Below, piece after piece: positions 1-12,741 of a DNA stretch of 64,000 nt; the stretch's first letter is position 1, and every line of letters begins with the position of its first letter. The notes under the pieces were generated by a model. It made no database searches and was not told where the DNA came from. It saw only the letters and a list, made by a program, of their open reading frames with translations. Position numbers and translations under genes: made by a program. The stretch is from Ziziphus jujuba. Taxonomy: Eukaryota; Streptophyta; Magnoliopsida; Rosales; Rhamnaceae. The stretch is from contig NC_083383.1 in NCBI RefSeq assembly GCF_031755915.1, positions 29,697,501 to 29,761,500 on the forward strand, in the 5' to 3' direction.

Positions 1-1650
1 TGCATGTAACATTTTTTTTTTGAATCATCCATTTTAACAAATATTTAGAAGCTCAACAATTTGAAACTTCTATTAGTTTTCTTGTTCCTAAGAGATGTTT
101 TAAAGCTATAATAATAATAACAAGAATTCGAATCTTTTTTGAATCTTTTTTGTTTTTTGTTTTTTATTTTTTTTATTAACTTGATCAATTTTTTAAAAAA
201 GAAAAATTAACTAAGGAAATAAAATAAATCAAGTAAAAAAAATTGCTTATGAAACTAAGATGGAATTCAATCATTAATTGAACAAAAATAGAAATAAAAA
301 ATAAAAGAAAATAGAAAAGAAAATCCTTATCGTAACAAAAATAAAAAGAATAGTGTTATAGATACTAACTAATATATTATAATATTTAACAAATGATGAA
401 ATGTCATCATACTATTGGTTATATTCAAAAAATAGTTATACTTATTAGAAATCCAACAATTTGAAACTTCTATTGGTTTTCTTATTCTCAAGAGTTGTTT
501 TAAGTTTTAAAGCTATAATAATAAAAATTAAAAAGATAATATTTGTTATTATTGGTGAAAATTGCAAGTGGGATATACCGTTTGACAATTTAAATAGCTA
601 TCCAAAATAATTTACTTTTTCAAATTAGAATTAATACATAATTAAATATTGCCAAGTAGCAATTACCATACGTCTCGTTGATGATTGTCTTTGTTTGGCA
701 AAAGTTTATTGTTGATTGTCATCACTAGTTGCAAATAACAATACATATAAAATTTTAAAAAAAAAATGTTAGAAGCACTAATTAGTTTACTATAATTTTT
801 AATCAAACGATAAAAGGTCATTATACACTTATCACTTTAAGGATATTATTGATTGTCATCACCAGTTGCAAATAACAATACATATAAAAATTTTATAAAA
901 AAAAACGTTAGAAGTGCTAATTAGTTTACTATAATTTTTATATCAGTTTCATCCAATAATACCCAATAAATTAATAAGTCAAGAAGCATAATAAACATGA
1001 TAAACCTGTTAAACCATTAAGAAAGGGTATTTTTATAATTATGCAAGTTTTTATAATATTAAAAAAAACTTAATTTATTATTTTAAACATGTATGAATAT
1101 ATATTTTTTAAAATTTAATTATTTTTAAAAAAAATCTAAAAACAAACGGGTGTATTTATAAGATTTAAAATATATCTATATATTTTATTATTAGAAATCT
1201 AAGTCAAATTTGAATTTTCAAATTTATATAAATTTTTAATAGGTTAACGAGTCGAATGATAGATTATATGATAATTTAACTAATAAGTTTAGTTTTACCT
1301 ATTTCCATATAAAAGTTTAACAGATCATATTCGGGTTAATTGAATTTCACACGAATATTAAGAACACGAATCAATACAATACGTTGTCAGGACTAGTAAA
1401 TAAGTTGGTAGACTAGTTGGTATTTCTAGTATTAAATACTATATATCTCAAAATTTAGATGGGTTGACTATCTTAATGAATAATATTAAATATCATGTAT
1501 TAATATTTGATTGGTTTATATTTAGTTATTTTTATCTCTTCAAGAATTCACTTATTCATTTATAATTAATTGTTTTATTAATATGTTAACCAATAAAATA
1601 TTGAAATACAATATTTGGTATATATTCTTATAGGCTTATTTGATAAGACC
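1..1650. other. AT-rich intergenic stretch with short duplications
   Basis: No gene is recognisable. A segment with the core 'gaaacttctattagttttct' near 63-82 recurs in diverged form near 463-482, each followed by an 'aaagctataataataa' tail. The rest is A/T-rich sequence without coherent open frames or transposon termini that I can define. Confidence 0.5.
712..945. repeat. Two-copy tandem duplication
   Basis: Two copies of about 95 bp start near 712 and 849. Both run from 'gattgtcatcac' through 'gttgcaaataacaatacata' to 'ctaattagtttactataatt'. They differ by a handful of substitutions and small indels in A-runs, so this is a recent local duplication separated by a short spacer. Confidence 0.8.
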
Positions 1651-2483
1651 TATGAGACCTGAAGTATACAAGATAATAAAAGGCAAGAACAATAAACAAC
1701 CATATATCACTATGAGGCACTGGTAGCCTATCTTATTGGCGAAATCCATTTGATGTCCAATCATATATCACTCGGGTATGGAACGGTGATGGTTCGAATG
1801 TAAAGTAAATCTCTTTAACAACCGAGACCTTTTCATAGCAGTTGACTTTAGATTTGTAAGAACTCTGAAATTAACGATGCTCTAGTTATAACAATCTTAT
1901 AATGGATTATCTCTTAAGAAATCTAAACAAAATCCCATACTATCTGGAGTTCGATGAGTATATGGGGAACAATATCAGTGGAAAGAGAGTGGAGAGATGT
2001 TACTAATGGTATCAAAGTTTATACATGGTTGAAAATGTTCCAGCTAGGATATTAGGTCCCAAAATGGATGTATTGTAAAATCTGTGAGTCCTAAATGATG
2101 CAAGACAAGAAAAGGCAAGACCAACAAATAATATACTAGGATAGATTGTAATAACCAGGGGTTGAACAAATGTAATGCCGCCAGGATAAGAATAGATAGG
2201 TGCAAGACACTAACAGGCTACTTTACAGGTGAAAGCCACCTAGTGTCCAATTTTACATCGCTTAAATGTGGAATGAAAATTGTTCAAATGTAAAGCAGAC
2301 ACTTTATTAACAATCGAGACATTTTTAAAGAGGTTGGGTTCATGGTTTATTAGAACTCTAAATTTAAACATGCTTCAATAAAAGCAATTTTAGAATAGGT
2401 AACCTCCAAAGAATTTCGAACAAAACTTCATATCATTTATAAGTGCGATGGGCCACTACATATTTGACATCCCTAACATTACA
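1651..2483 (+). mobile_element. Decayed TRIM-like element with two diverged long repeats
   Basis: Two diverged copies of a 350-400 bp sequence (about 1651-2004 and 2083-2483) share blocks such as 'aaaaggcaaga', 'atccatttgatgtccaat' versus 'agccacctagtgtccaat', and 'ttaacaatcgagac'-like segments. Directly after the first copy lies 'tggtatcaaag' (2007-2017), which resembles the initiator-Met tRNA primer-binding site typical of TRIM and copia elements. The approximately 75-bp spacer between repeats is what a terminal-repeat retrotransposon in miniature would have. I find no clear target-site duplication, so the ends are approximate and the element is old. Confidence 0.55.
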
Positions 2484-3455
2484 CCTACCTTAATATATGA
2501 TAACTAAAATCTGAATTGGTAAAATAGAAATCTATAATATTATATTTATGACCATTAACGCTTACTATACATTAATTGATTAAGAGAAATATAAAATTCA
2601 TTCAATATTTTCGTAATTTTTTTAATAATTTGATACTTAATTAATTAAATAAACTAATCCTAAAATCTCAATAAAAATTTTTATTTTTTAAAATAAATTT
2701 TCATAATTTTTTATAAGTTTTTATCGATATTCAATAATTTTCGATATTTACATGGATATTTTTGTATTTTGAACTTTCGATATTTATGTAGATACTGATT
2801 TTTTAAATCTTGAGTCTAGGTATTAAAAATATTTCTTTCTCAATTTATCAAAAAAATAAAATGAAATATAGATTTTACGAGGAAAAAATATAGTTGAAAA
2901 GTTTTTAAAAATCCATATTTCAACTCATTTTTACAATTTATTTTCCACAAAATAGTTATTTATTTATTCATTAGCTTCATAATATTAGTCTATATTTAAG
3001 TATCATCAAACTAACATAAAGTAAATAAAAAAAAAAAAACAAAATGGAAAAATAGTAGAATTAGTATAGAAACAAATTGATTAAGGTGAGAATAACAGAT
3101 TAAAATCCTGAAACTGTAATCACAAGTTTACAACCAACTTTTACAAAGATGAACCACAAATAACCAAAGCTTTTAAATTATTAGATCATTAAAAGATCTA
3201 ATTAACACGTTGAAAAACAAACTATCAGATACTCAAACAATAATAATAATAAAACTCAAAATCATCAAAACTCATCATCTAGAATGATCAACTCTGCTAT
3301 CAATTCTTTAATTGTTGCTTCAGTCTCACAAGCTCTATTGATTGGGCAAGGGTGAACTCAAGAATATCATTGATTTGTAGGAATTAAGGTAAGTCCAAAA
3401 AAAAAAAAAAAAAGAATCCCGAAATGATAGCGCAAAAACGTTGAACCTTTACTTA
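2484..3455. other. AT-rich intergenic stretch, no feature recognised
   Basis: Only A/T-rich sequence and short A-runs (for example 3399-3412) are visible; no coding similarity or repeat structure was recognised. Confidence 0.5.
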
Positions 3456-3846
3456 AGGGTCCGTTTGGAAAATGTCAAAGTTGAGAGGAAAAATGATTAT
3501 TGGGATTTAGTTTCCTGGGATTCAGTTTCCTGATAATTAATTTTTTTCTTGGTTTGTTTGGTAAGTAATAGGAAAGTTGAGATTTATAAGTAATTAAATT
3601 TAAGAATATATAATAAATTAAGGGTAAATATGTATTTTAAAAAAAATTCAAAACTAATTTGTCTGGAATTTTCAAAATGACACTGGAAACAACTTTTCCA
3701 CATATTTTTCTACATTGATGGAAATCTAATTCTTTGGACCCATACTTTTTCATCTTACAATAAATATCCAAATAAAAAAAAGTTATCATTTTTCTAAAGA
3801 AATTAGATTTCCACTAATTTTATCTCTATCCAAACATGCTGTAAAC
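3456..3846. mobile_element. MITE candidate (hAT-like ends)
   Basis: The left end 'agggtccgtttggaaa' (about 3456) and the right end 'ctatccaaacatgctgtaa' (about 3826-3844) are imperfect inverted repeats of the 'ggtccgtttgg' type seen in many plant hAT-like MITEs. The interior is non-coding and contains 'ggtttgtttggtaagtaata', another variant of the same motif. No convincing target-site duplication was found. Confidence 0.4.
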
Positions 3847-4452
3847 GTTTTTTAGTGCAAGCCTATGAAATTTTTAATTTAACATATTTAAATACCAAAA
3901 ATGCCCTTTGATTGTTAAATTTGATGGATTAGAGTCAACGGAAGGATTTTTTTTTTTGATAACTCTTTAAGTTGAAAGAAGGTTATTGATGAATTTTCAA
4001 AAACATGGCATTTAAGCTTAATAAAGGTAAAAATAAAGATGTGTCAATGAAATTTGCCTTGTATACATAATAAAAAAAGATATATTTTCAGTTATAATTT
4101 TTTATAATTTCTTATTTCTTTTTTTTTTCTTTATTTTTGGATGAGTTTTAAATATTAATTTTTCAAAAAAAATTAAAACTAAAAAAAAAAGTATACGAGA
4201 AAACAAAGTGGGAATGAAGATCCAATCACAACTACCCAATAAACGAGGAATTGAGCAAAGATGAGGACCATGATGATTCCCCATGGAGTAGGGATCGAGG
4301 GATGCATCTCGACTTGCCCCCTTACCAACCCTATGCACTATGTCAGATGAAGTGATAGAGATTAGTTAACCCATCAAAGGAAGTTGAGGTTGCTTTTTAT
4401 TGTCTTTTTCTTTTGGTTTTAGATTATTACACGTATACAAAGGATTTTTGTT
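3847..4452. other. Intergenic stretch before the LINE 3' end
   Basis: No gene recognised. A short open frame on the minus strand around 4102-4338 is lysine-rich low complexity and has no familiar domain. Confidence 0.45.
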
Positions 4453-4559
4453 TTTTTTGGTGGCTAAATTCTTACAACAGAGAAGGAGAGATTTAGGCCA
4501 AAAAGAACAAGGATATTCAATGTTCCAATAAATAAATCAGTCAAAGAGCATAAAAAATG

Positions 4560-7500
4560 AGCAATTGAATTACAATTTCTTGGCATCCACTATATATTAT
4601 AACAATTAAAATTAGATAACTTTTTGTAGATATCTTGTAATGTTGAAATGTATTCCAATGAGAATGATTTTCAGATAATAAGATTGCATTAATCACAACT
4701 TGACAATCACCCTAAAAAATTACCGTTTTCAAACCTTGACAAGTTGCAAGATCAATAGCCCATTCTAAAGCAGTACATTTAACAAGATCAACATTTGAGT
4801 TTGAAATTTTTTTAAACCACATTTTTAGAGCATTTCCCCAATGGTCTCTGGCCACTACTCCTATAGCAAATGCATCTTGGTTAATCGAAGCATCAAAGTT
4901 TAATTTGATAAAATTATATTGAGGAGGTCACCAATTTACATTACATGAAAGTTGAGCCTTAGGAGACAACTTTTTAACTGACTCTGCTGTAGAAAAAAAA
5001 AAAAAAATTCCTTCACTCTAGAATTTAGAGTATTGATATCATGAGTTGGATAAAGAATTTTATATTCTTGAAAACCAATTGATTTCTCTCTCTCCAAATA
5101 AACTCTATAATTGGAGTGCTGAAAAGAGCGAATTCTTCCTTCTTCTCTGTTTCAAGGGAATGATAATGTGGTCAAAAACTGGAATTTAAAAAATCCATAA
5201 ATGAGCTAAACTCCAACTGATCCAACCTGAAACGCCATTTACTCCCAAACAATAACATTTTCACATAATCACATCTGATAAATAAGTGCTCTACAGTTTC
5301 AGCACTTTGAAAACAAAATTCACAATCATCATTCAAATTAACAATGTGCCTTTTTAATGAAGCTTTGGTGGATAAACCCAATTTTGCAATTTTCAATAAA
5401 AATACTTTTAGCCTCTCATGGGTATTAGTCTTTCACTGCAACTTTTATACCTGAGAATGGTCCAGATAAAAATTGCTAGCATTTATCTCCAAGTAAGCTG
5501 ATTTAAATGAAAATTCTCCTTTTTTGGTAGCAAGCCAAATAAGTCTATTTGCAAGGTATGATCTTGCCCAATGAATATTCAAGATAGCTTTTACACTTTC
5601 TTCATCAAATATTTCTTTTACTAAATAAGCATTCTATGAAAGACTATCTTAGCTCTTTAGATTGTTCACCATCAAAGAAAAATCATCTATGCCCTTTGAA
5701 TGTAGAGAAGGTCTAAAACCTGTTAATATAGGAATTCAAGCATCTTTCCAAACATCCACAGAATGTCCATTTCTAACCATAAAGCAAGCTTTTTGTTTAA
5801 TGGCTTTTCTTGTAGCTATAATTCTTTTCCAAGTATATGAGCAATTCTTGCTAATCTTACAATGCAAGAAACTATCCAAGCGACAATATGTAGCCTTTAA
5901 AATTTTTACCCATATTCTATCTTCATTGATAGCCATTATCCATCCCAACTTTGCTAAAAGAGCAAAGCTGAAATCAATAATTCTCCTTATTCCCAATCCT
6001 CCATAGTATTTTCGTTGACAGATTTTATCCCACGCAATTAAGTTGTAACTTTTTGAAGAACTATTAAAACCCTTCCACCAAAAACTTCTCAAAATAGAAT
6101 CCATTTCTTTGTAGAGCTTCAAAGGAAGTTGAAATTTGGACATAAAATAAACTGGTATTGTTGATAAATCTTCCCTGACCAAAGCCATATTGCCAACTTG
6201 AGATAGAAGTCTTCCTTGCAAATGCTCAACTCTATGCTTTAGCTTTTCCTTAAACCTCTTAAAAGCTTGCACCTTGCTTCTACTAATGAATAATGGATTT
6301 CCACGATGAACAACTTCCTTGTTAAGTCTCTTAAGGTTTCATAGACTTTTAATTGTTGCTTTAGTCTTTCCACTTTTTGTTTTCAAAAAAAGGATCCCCC
6401 ATTTCGAACAATTAATATCTTGTCTAGACCTTTTGGCATATTTGTTAATGCAATCAAGAAGCCTTGCTGATTCCTGAACATTCGGCCTTCCAAACAGTAT
6501 AATATCATCAACAAACAATAAATGTGAAACAGCTGGAGCAACAGAAGCTACTTTAATACCATGAAAATTTCTTCTATATTCCTCCACAGCTAACATCCTT
6601 GACAGAGCCTCAGATCCCTGTATAAAAAGATATGATGAAAGTGGATCATCATGCCTTAGGCCACGAGGAGCCAAATTTACTTCCATTAAGTAAAAGAGAA
6701 AAAGAGGATGAAGACAAGCATTGTTCAATCAAATTAATAAAGCTTGATAAAAAAAAAAATTTTTTGTAAGCACTTGAAATAGAAAATTCCATTCCATTTT
6801 ATCATAAGCTTTTGACATATCCAATTTAATCCCCACCAAGCCATGTTTCTCTCTAAAACTTTTGATCTTATGAATTGTTTCTTGTGTAATGATTGAATTT
6901 TCAGCAATCCACCTCCCTAGAATGAAACCTGACTAAAAAAGTGATACAATCCTCTCCAAGTGAGGTCTTAATCTCAAAGCAAGCAACTTTGGAACAATTT
7001 TATAAGTCACATTGCAAAGACTAATAGGTCGTAATTGGTTGAAAAGTTGTTTACTTAATTGGATTTGGGAATAAACACAATAAAAGTTTGATTAATTTCT
7101 TTAGAACACGCACCCTCCTCTAAAAAAATGTTGAACAAAATCCACAATCTATTTTTCAGTCTCTTTCCCATAATGTTGAAAAAATAATCAAGCTAATCTG
7201 GTTGGAACCAGGACTTTAAAAGGATTGATAGTCTTGATAACTCGTAGAACCTCCTCATAAGTCGAAATTTTACAAAGCTCCATATTTTCCTCTTTTGAAA
7301 TACAAGAATTAAAAAGGTTATCCAACTTCCTAGGAAAGATGGCTTTGAGCATTCCCATAACCTTTTTAATTTAGAGAAAAGGAAATTACCAATATCTTCT
7401 CTATTATCCAACCGATCTCCATCGTCATTCTTAATTGATAGGATCATGCTCTTTCATCTTCTATTAATAGTTGAAATTTGAAGAAATTTAACATTCTTAT

Positions 7501-8546
7501 AACCTTCTTTTAGCCATGACTCATGTGATTTTTGCCACTGAATAAGCTCTAAGCGCTTTCTGGTTTCATCCAATTCATCTTGCATGTTTTTTTCTTGAAC
7601 TAAATTTTCTGAGTGGCTTCTTTACCTTGAATTTCTGCAATGTTCTGCTCCAACTTCCGAATCTTAGTTTGACAAAACCAAAATGATTTTTGTTCCACAA
7701 ATTTAGGTCCCTTTGTAATAAACTGCAGCATTAGTCCTCTTGTTCTTTTGCCTTCCATATATTATGGACTACTTTAGAACTTGAATTATCTTTAGCCAAA
7801 GCAGCCAGAAATCTGAACGGTCTTGGAAGATAATTACTTTCTTGTTTCAATTGAATTTTTATAGGAGAAGGATCAGATCTACAAGCATCTAAATGTGTTA
7901 TACCTACTCGAGGGAACATGGTTCTTCACTCACTATTCCATAGAGCGCTGTATGTTTGCATAACCTGCCTTTTTGTTGCACCAAGTAAAGCTATTTCCTA
8001 CATATCCTCGATGAATAGCCCTTGCATCAATCATAAAATTCTACAAATACTAATTCCTCTTAGAATTAACTTGCTTTCCTTTTTTTTTTTTTTTTTTTTT
8101 TTTTCTCTTCTTGACTAATTACATCATTAAAATCTCCAATGCATAACCACGACTTTGTAACTCCATTAACAACCTTATTTAATTCTTTCCAAAAGGCTTT
8201 TTTCTCTCTCGAGTAAGGACGGTAGCAGCATTCAAATAAGATAGTTGTTTCTTTCCCATAACCCAAATCAACATGCACACATATGATTTTTTTTGAAGCA
8301 TATTTAGCATTAATGTTTACCTAGGATTTCCAAAAAAAGGTGCTAACCTTCTAGATTGAACCTCTGCAGGAACTGTAATCATATGATCAAAATATATGTT
8401 TCGTTTTAATTACTCCATTCTTTCTAGGAATGCTTTAGCCTTCATTAAGAATAAAATATTTGGTTGATGTTTCCTTACTTGGCCCCGTAGAGCCTAACTA
8501 TTGTGACTCTATTAATGCCACGATAATTCGAAGAGATAAGACTCAT
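4560..8546 (-). pseudogene. LINE ORF2 pseudogene: endonuclease, reverse transcriptase, RNase H
   Basis: ORF2 would copy LINE RNA at a nicked chromosomal target. The frame opens at the ATG at 8546 (MSLISSN, the usual start of plant ORF2). The endonuclease shows 'WLCIGDFND' (about 8118-8145) and 'THLDACRSDPSPI' near 7860-7895; the family normally has SDH, so the catalytic His is replaced by Pro. RT fragments follow (7447-5736) with the active-site box 'LLFVDDIILF' near 6495-6525. A zf-RVT-like segment lies at 5172-5396 (CEFCFQ...HLFIRC). RNase H follows at about 4560-4930, with 'FDASI', 'ALEWAIDLA', 'GDCQVV' and 'PRNCNSIAH' supplying the expected acidic residues. Stops and frameshifts separate the pieces. 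An A-run of about 25 nt (8080-8104, T on the plus strand) interrupts the endonuclease. Confidence 0.85.
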
Positions 8547-8993
8547 GGCTCTTCCTGGGGTTTGATAAAACATGCCTCTTCAGCCTTTTAGATGACACAA
8601 GAATCAAGAATTGTCCCCCCTTCATATGCCTTTTCACATTCAATGTGCCCCATGGAATTTTCATTGTTTTGTATCCCTAGGAGATTGTATTCTAGCACTT
8701 ACCTTAAGTCTTTGCTGCTTTGTTACTCTTGAACTATTGGCACTACTACTGCCAATATTAAATTGGGCTGACAAGCTCTCCATGCCATTTGAATTAAAAA
8801 TGCTACAAGAGTTCGTGAATTGTATCTCATGGTCACGTAGTTTATTGCATAAATTATTATTCTTTTCCATTACAGCCCACATGGGCTGACTAGTCTTAAT
8901 AGGCTGTTTCTCTTCAGAACCATGGTCTAATTTTCTCTTGAAGCCTGATAAGATTTCATAGACTTGGGCCTATGTGAAACACTCCATATTATA
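8547..8993 (-). pseudogene. LINE ORF1 C-terminal remnant
   Basis: This stretch lies immediately upstream (minus strand) of the ORF2 start and is nearly identical to 25903-26365 in the other LINE fragment. A minus-strand frame at 8661-8882 encodes a polar, serine-rich tail with no zinc knuckle. It is read as the C-terminal linker of the DUF4283-type ORF1 protein because in the 25758-27184 copy the same sequence continues directly into that ORF1. The junction to unrelated sequence at about 8993 marks the truncation point. Confidence 0.6.
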
Positions 8994-9362
8994 GTGGGGA
9001 ATTTGGCCTAATACCCTCATAGAGACGAGGTTAACGATTTTTACCCTCTCATTTGGTATCTTTTTTTTTTTTTTCTACCCTTTTAATTTTTGATAATCCC
9101 AAAATACCCTTATATCCAAATTAAATATTTTTATTTTTTATTTTTTTTCTTTCTTTTCTTCACTCGACTTTTCTCTTCTCCTTAGAATCAATATCCAGCC
9201 CATTAGGAGCCCTCTGTTTCTTTTCGCATTGGCCAGATTGTATGCTTGGAGACTGTGCGTTTTGAAGGAAATGGTGAAGAGGCGACTCTGAGAGAAAACT
9301 GTAGGGTTTTAGAGAGCCTTAGGAGCAGAAGCAACAGGTAGGCAATAGCGAAGTAGGAAAGC
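8994..9362 (+). other. Presumed 5' flank of the PPR pseudogene
   Basis: No coding similarity. It holds a T-run and 'ttttctacccttttaatttt'-type sequence between the LINE junction and the PPR start codon, so it may include the former promoter and 5' UTR. No core promoter can be defined with confidence. Confidence 0.35.
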
Positions 9363-9723
9363 ATGAGGCTCATTCGATCAATCACTGGTAATCTTCTCCT
9401 CTCCATTTTCAAATTCTTAAGCTTTTCCCCAGACATTTTCTTACTCGTTTTGCTAATAATGAAATAGTTTTTTTTTTTAAATAAATAATATATTTTAGAT
9501 TGTTATAATTCAGGGCAGCGTAATTCACTGCTGCGAGAGGTGGGACGGTGATACTTCAGTGCGGCTTCAACAAAGGAATACGCAAGGAGGAACTATGCAA
9601 GCAATGTCTTTGAGTATAACACTATTATCGGTTCTCTCACCGCGCAGAGAAGGTAGATTCTAATTTTGATTTTCTTTTTGTGGTTTTGGGATTTTTTTTT
9701 TTGGGAGAAATTGTGAAAGTTGT

Positions 9724-9758
<35 letters not shown>

Positions 9759-9801
9759 ACGGTGGTGGTAGGCATTTCTTGCTGAGAGATGTGTATGATG
9801 A

Positions 9802-9806
9802 TATGA
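9802..9806. repeat. Left target-site duplication TATGA
   Basis: TATGA here and at 13256-13260 flank the 9807-13255 element. Removing the element and one copy restores the PPR reading ...YDDMMLD..., which independently supports the insertion boundaries. Confidence 0.85.
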
Positions 9807-10030
9807 TGTCATGGCCCAGTGCCACCCGCATCAAGATATTGTCCTCTTTGGCCTAGGGTTCACTCCCTCTCTCCCCTCTGGCCTCAAGGATTTGTCAAAA
9901 CGCGTCTTGAAGGGAGAGGTATCCACAGCCTTATAAAAACCTCTTCGTGCCCCTTTCCAACCGATGTGGGATGTTACAATCCTCCCTCCTTGGGGCCCAG
10001 CGTCCTTGCTGGCACACCACCGATTCGGGT
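9807..10030 (-). repeat. TRIM-derived segment at the end of the LTR element
   Basis: On the minus strand it reads a partial TRIM internal region ('gtgccagcaaggacg'), a purine tract ('ccccaaggagggagg', about 9982-9998) and then an approximately 172-bp LTR beginning 'tgtaacatcccacatcggtt' and ending '...gggccatgaca'. The same order occurs in the complete TRIM at 49727-50423. The tRNA-Met primer-binding site is missing: homology stops around 10030 and the larger element's own sequence begins. Confidence 0.75.
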
Positions 10031-12692
10031 CTGGCTTCGTCCAAAATTCCTCCGCGAAACCCTAGACAAGCCCTGATCCCAAGGAAATACCACCGAACCT
10101 TCCAACGAAAAATCCGGCAGCACCTCCCCTAAGGGTAGGACTAACCAAAAATTTCCTGCACTGAAAACACACTTCTAAAAACATCCCCTTATTCCTCCCA
10201 CGTTACTACAATATAATTCCACAAATTTGCAGCACTCCAAAAGAATAACAGTAAATCAGTGCATAAATAACAACTAAATGCTCAAAACAGTATACAGAGC
10301 ATTATACAAATAAATGTGGAATTAATACAATGTCAGATGAAACAATACAAGATGGAGAGGAAAAAGGAAGGAAATGCTTCTTGAACTTTCGGCAATGAAC
10401 TGAGACGTCGGGCTCTCCCCGGATGATCAACGTTTCCTAGCCTGGACCTAGGGGAATGGAATTTAAAAATATGATATGCTAATCATCTCAATAAGTGACC
10501 CTATCTATTGTACAATTATAATAGTAACAAAAATTATAGTACACTTGGTTAATTAACAATAAATAAGTAATTGAATAATAATTAATTAATTGAAAATAAT
10601 AATTTCTCTCAAAACCCTTACGATTCGCTCGGCTGGAAAAGTTCTCCTTTTAAAACATTTTCACAAAACCCAATATTCGTATTCGCCGAAAACCAAGGAA
10701 ACAATTAGTCAACTAAATATCAAATAAAATAAATAAATCAAGCATCCAAAATTTATGATGAATAAATTTTAAATAAAATAACTTATAACAGTTACTAGAT
10801 AATTAATCCATGTCATAATAATTAATACCGAAATATTAATAAAACTCACATTAAAACAATTCATGAAATAATTGTTTAATTAAAATGAATCAACTTATTG
10901 AAGAATTAAGTAAAGGAAAAAAAATTAAATCAATTAAAACTTCCAATTGAAATAAATAATAAAAACAACATTAAATATATTCTTAATTTAAATACAATTT
11001 CAAAATATTAAATTTTAAAATCCAAGTTCTGAAAATCACTTGATGCACCCACTATATACCAGTGGCGCCAACAGTACCCAGCGTCCCGAGGTACCGCCAG
11101 ACAGGAGGTTATAGAGAGAAATCGGCATACTACTCACACCCACCTGCGCGCTAATCACATCTATGTGTGCATTAATCACATCCATATATCAGAACACCAG
11201 TACGTGTATGGTGCATCTAAAAATCATAAATTAATACATCTCAAAATCTCAAATTTTCCATAAACATACCGGGTTTATTCCATCCAATTAAACCCGTAAA
11301 TTTTCCACAATTCCTTTATAATCATCGCCATAAATTCATCGCATAAATACCAAAATTTTCAAATCCACCAGCTCTCAATTCCACCAATTTAAATATTCAA
11401 ATTTTCCAATGGCATAAATATTTTTGAAATATAATAAATTAAATCACATAATATTCCATGGGCATAATTATAAAAATTGAAACCACCAACTTAAACAAAT
11501 ATTTTCTTTGAAATATTTAAAAATCAAATAATGCCCAAAAATAATATTAAAATCCAAATATAATTAATTAATGGAAACACATTGCTCATGCGTAATAAAT
11601 ACAAGTAAATCACAGTAATAATCAGAAATTCATTAATAACCCAAATTTTCATTTAACAGCAATAAACATATGTATACATATAAAATAATATTTTTCCCAC
11701 AATTATATTTAAATTCCACCACATGAGTAAATTCTAGATATCAAATTAAAACCAAATAAACATAATTAATCACTCCAAAATGGTTTTAAAGGTGGGTCAC
11801 TCACCTGGAGCACGCAATTAATCCAAGATCCTCTATGTGATCAATTCCACGACGTACACGTGCTCCTAGAATAATAATTTACACACAGCCAAATAAAATA
11901 ATATTTTATTCGGATAAATAATACCCGGTACCCGGGGGGTTAAACACAAACGTTAACCAAAATTGACGAATAATATACCGAATTGAAGCTTGAGTGATGA
12001 GGATTAAGAATCCGGTCTTACTTCTCGGAGATCGGATCGGTGGTGGCCGGAATATCGCCGGAAAGCTTTCGACCTTTAGAGTCTCGATCTACCAAACCGT
12101 TGTGAATTGTAGGAAAAGGACCCCGGATTTGGATTCAGAGGGTCGGAATTAGTGGGGAGGGACCGGCGGTGCAATTGGATACTCGCCGGAACTGGATTTT
12201 CTGGCGAGCCTCTGGGGTCACCGGCAATCGTCGCCGCTGCCGGCGCGTCCGGTGGCCGATGGATGAGATTTTTGGCGGTTTTGTAGATCAAGGGGAGAGG
12301 GTTCCAACGGAACTGGCGGTGAGGCAAACGGACACCGGATGGCGAAGAGATTTGGGTTTGAATGTGGCGGTGCCATCGCCGGAAAAAGTCCCGATCCGGG
12401 CACGTCGCCGGTCGGTTGGCCGTGAATTTTTGGGGGTTGGCCGAAAATGAGGAGGTGGTGAGGGGTGGCTGGCGCGTGTGGCCTGAAAATGGCCAGAAAT
12501 GGGTCAAACGGCAGTGGCCGGTGGTGGAGAGGAAAAATGGCCGTCGTCGGGAAACGCTCCGATCCTGGCGCGTTACTGGCCGATTGGCCGTGAGATTTGG
12601 GTGGCCGGTCGGAATTGAGGAGGCGGAGGCAGTGGGGTGGCGCGTGTGAGGAAAGGGTGGCCGAAAAATAGCTAAATGGCGGTGGCCGGTCG

Positions 12693-12705
12693 TTTCTCTC
12701 TCTAG

Positions 12706-12740
<35 letters not shown>

Positions 12741-12741
12741 C
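12693..12741. repeat. CT/GA microsatellite
   Basis: A nearly pure CT run inside the LTR-type element, responsible for the Arg-Glu repeats in spurious minus-strand translations. Confidence 0.9.

Larger units (their letters stand above)
4453..8993 (-). mobile_element. 5'-truncated plant LINE (non-LTR retrotransposon)
   Basis: Read on the minus strand, this segment holds, in order, the tail of ORF1, an endonuclease, reverse transcriptase, a zinc-binding RT-associated domain and an RNase H domain, then an A-rich 3' end at about 4440-4455. That order is the plant L1-type arrangement. ORF1 is mostly missing: homology to the copy at 25758-26365 stops at about 8993, so the element is 5'-truncated, as is usual for LINEs. 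Frames are interrupted many times, so it is dead. I found no target-site duplication. Confidence 0.85.
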
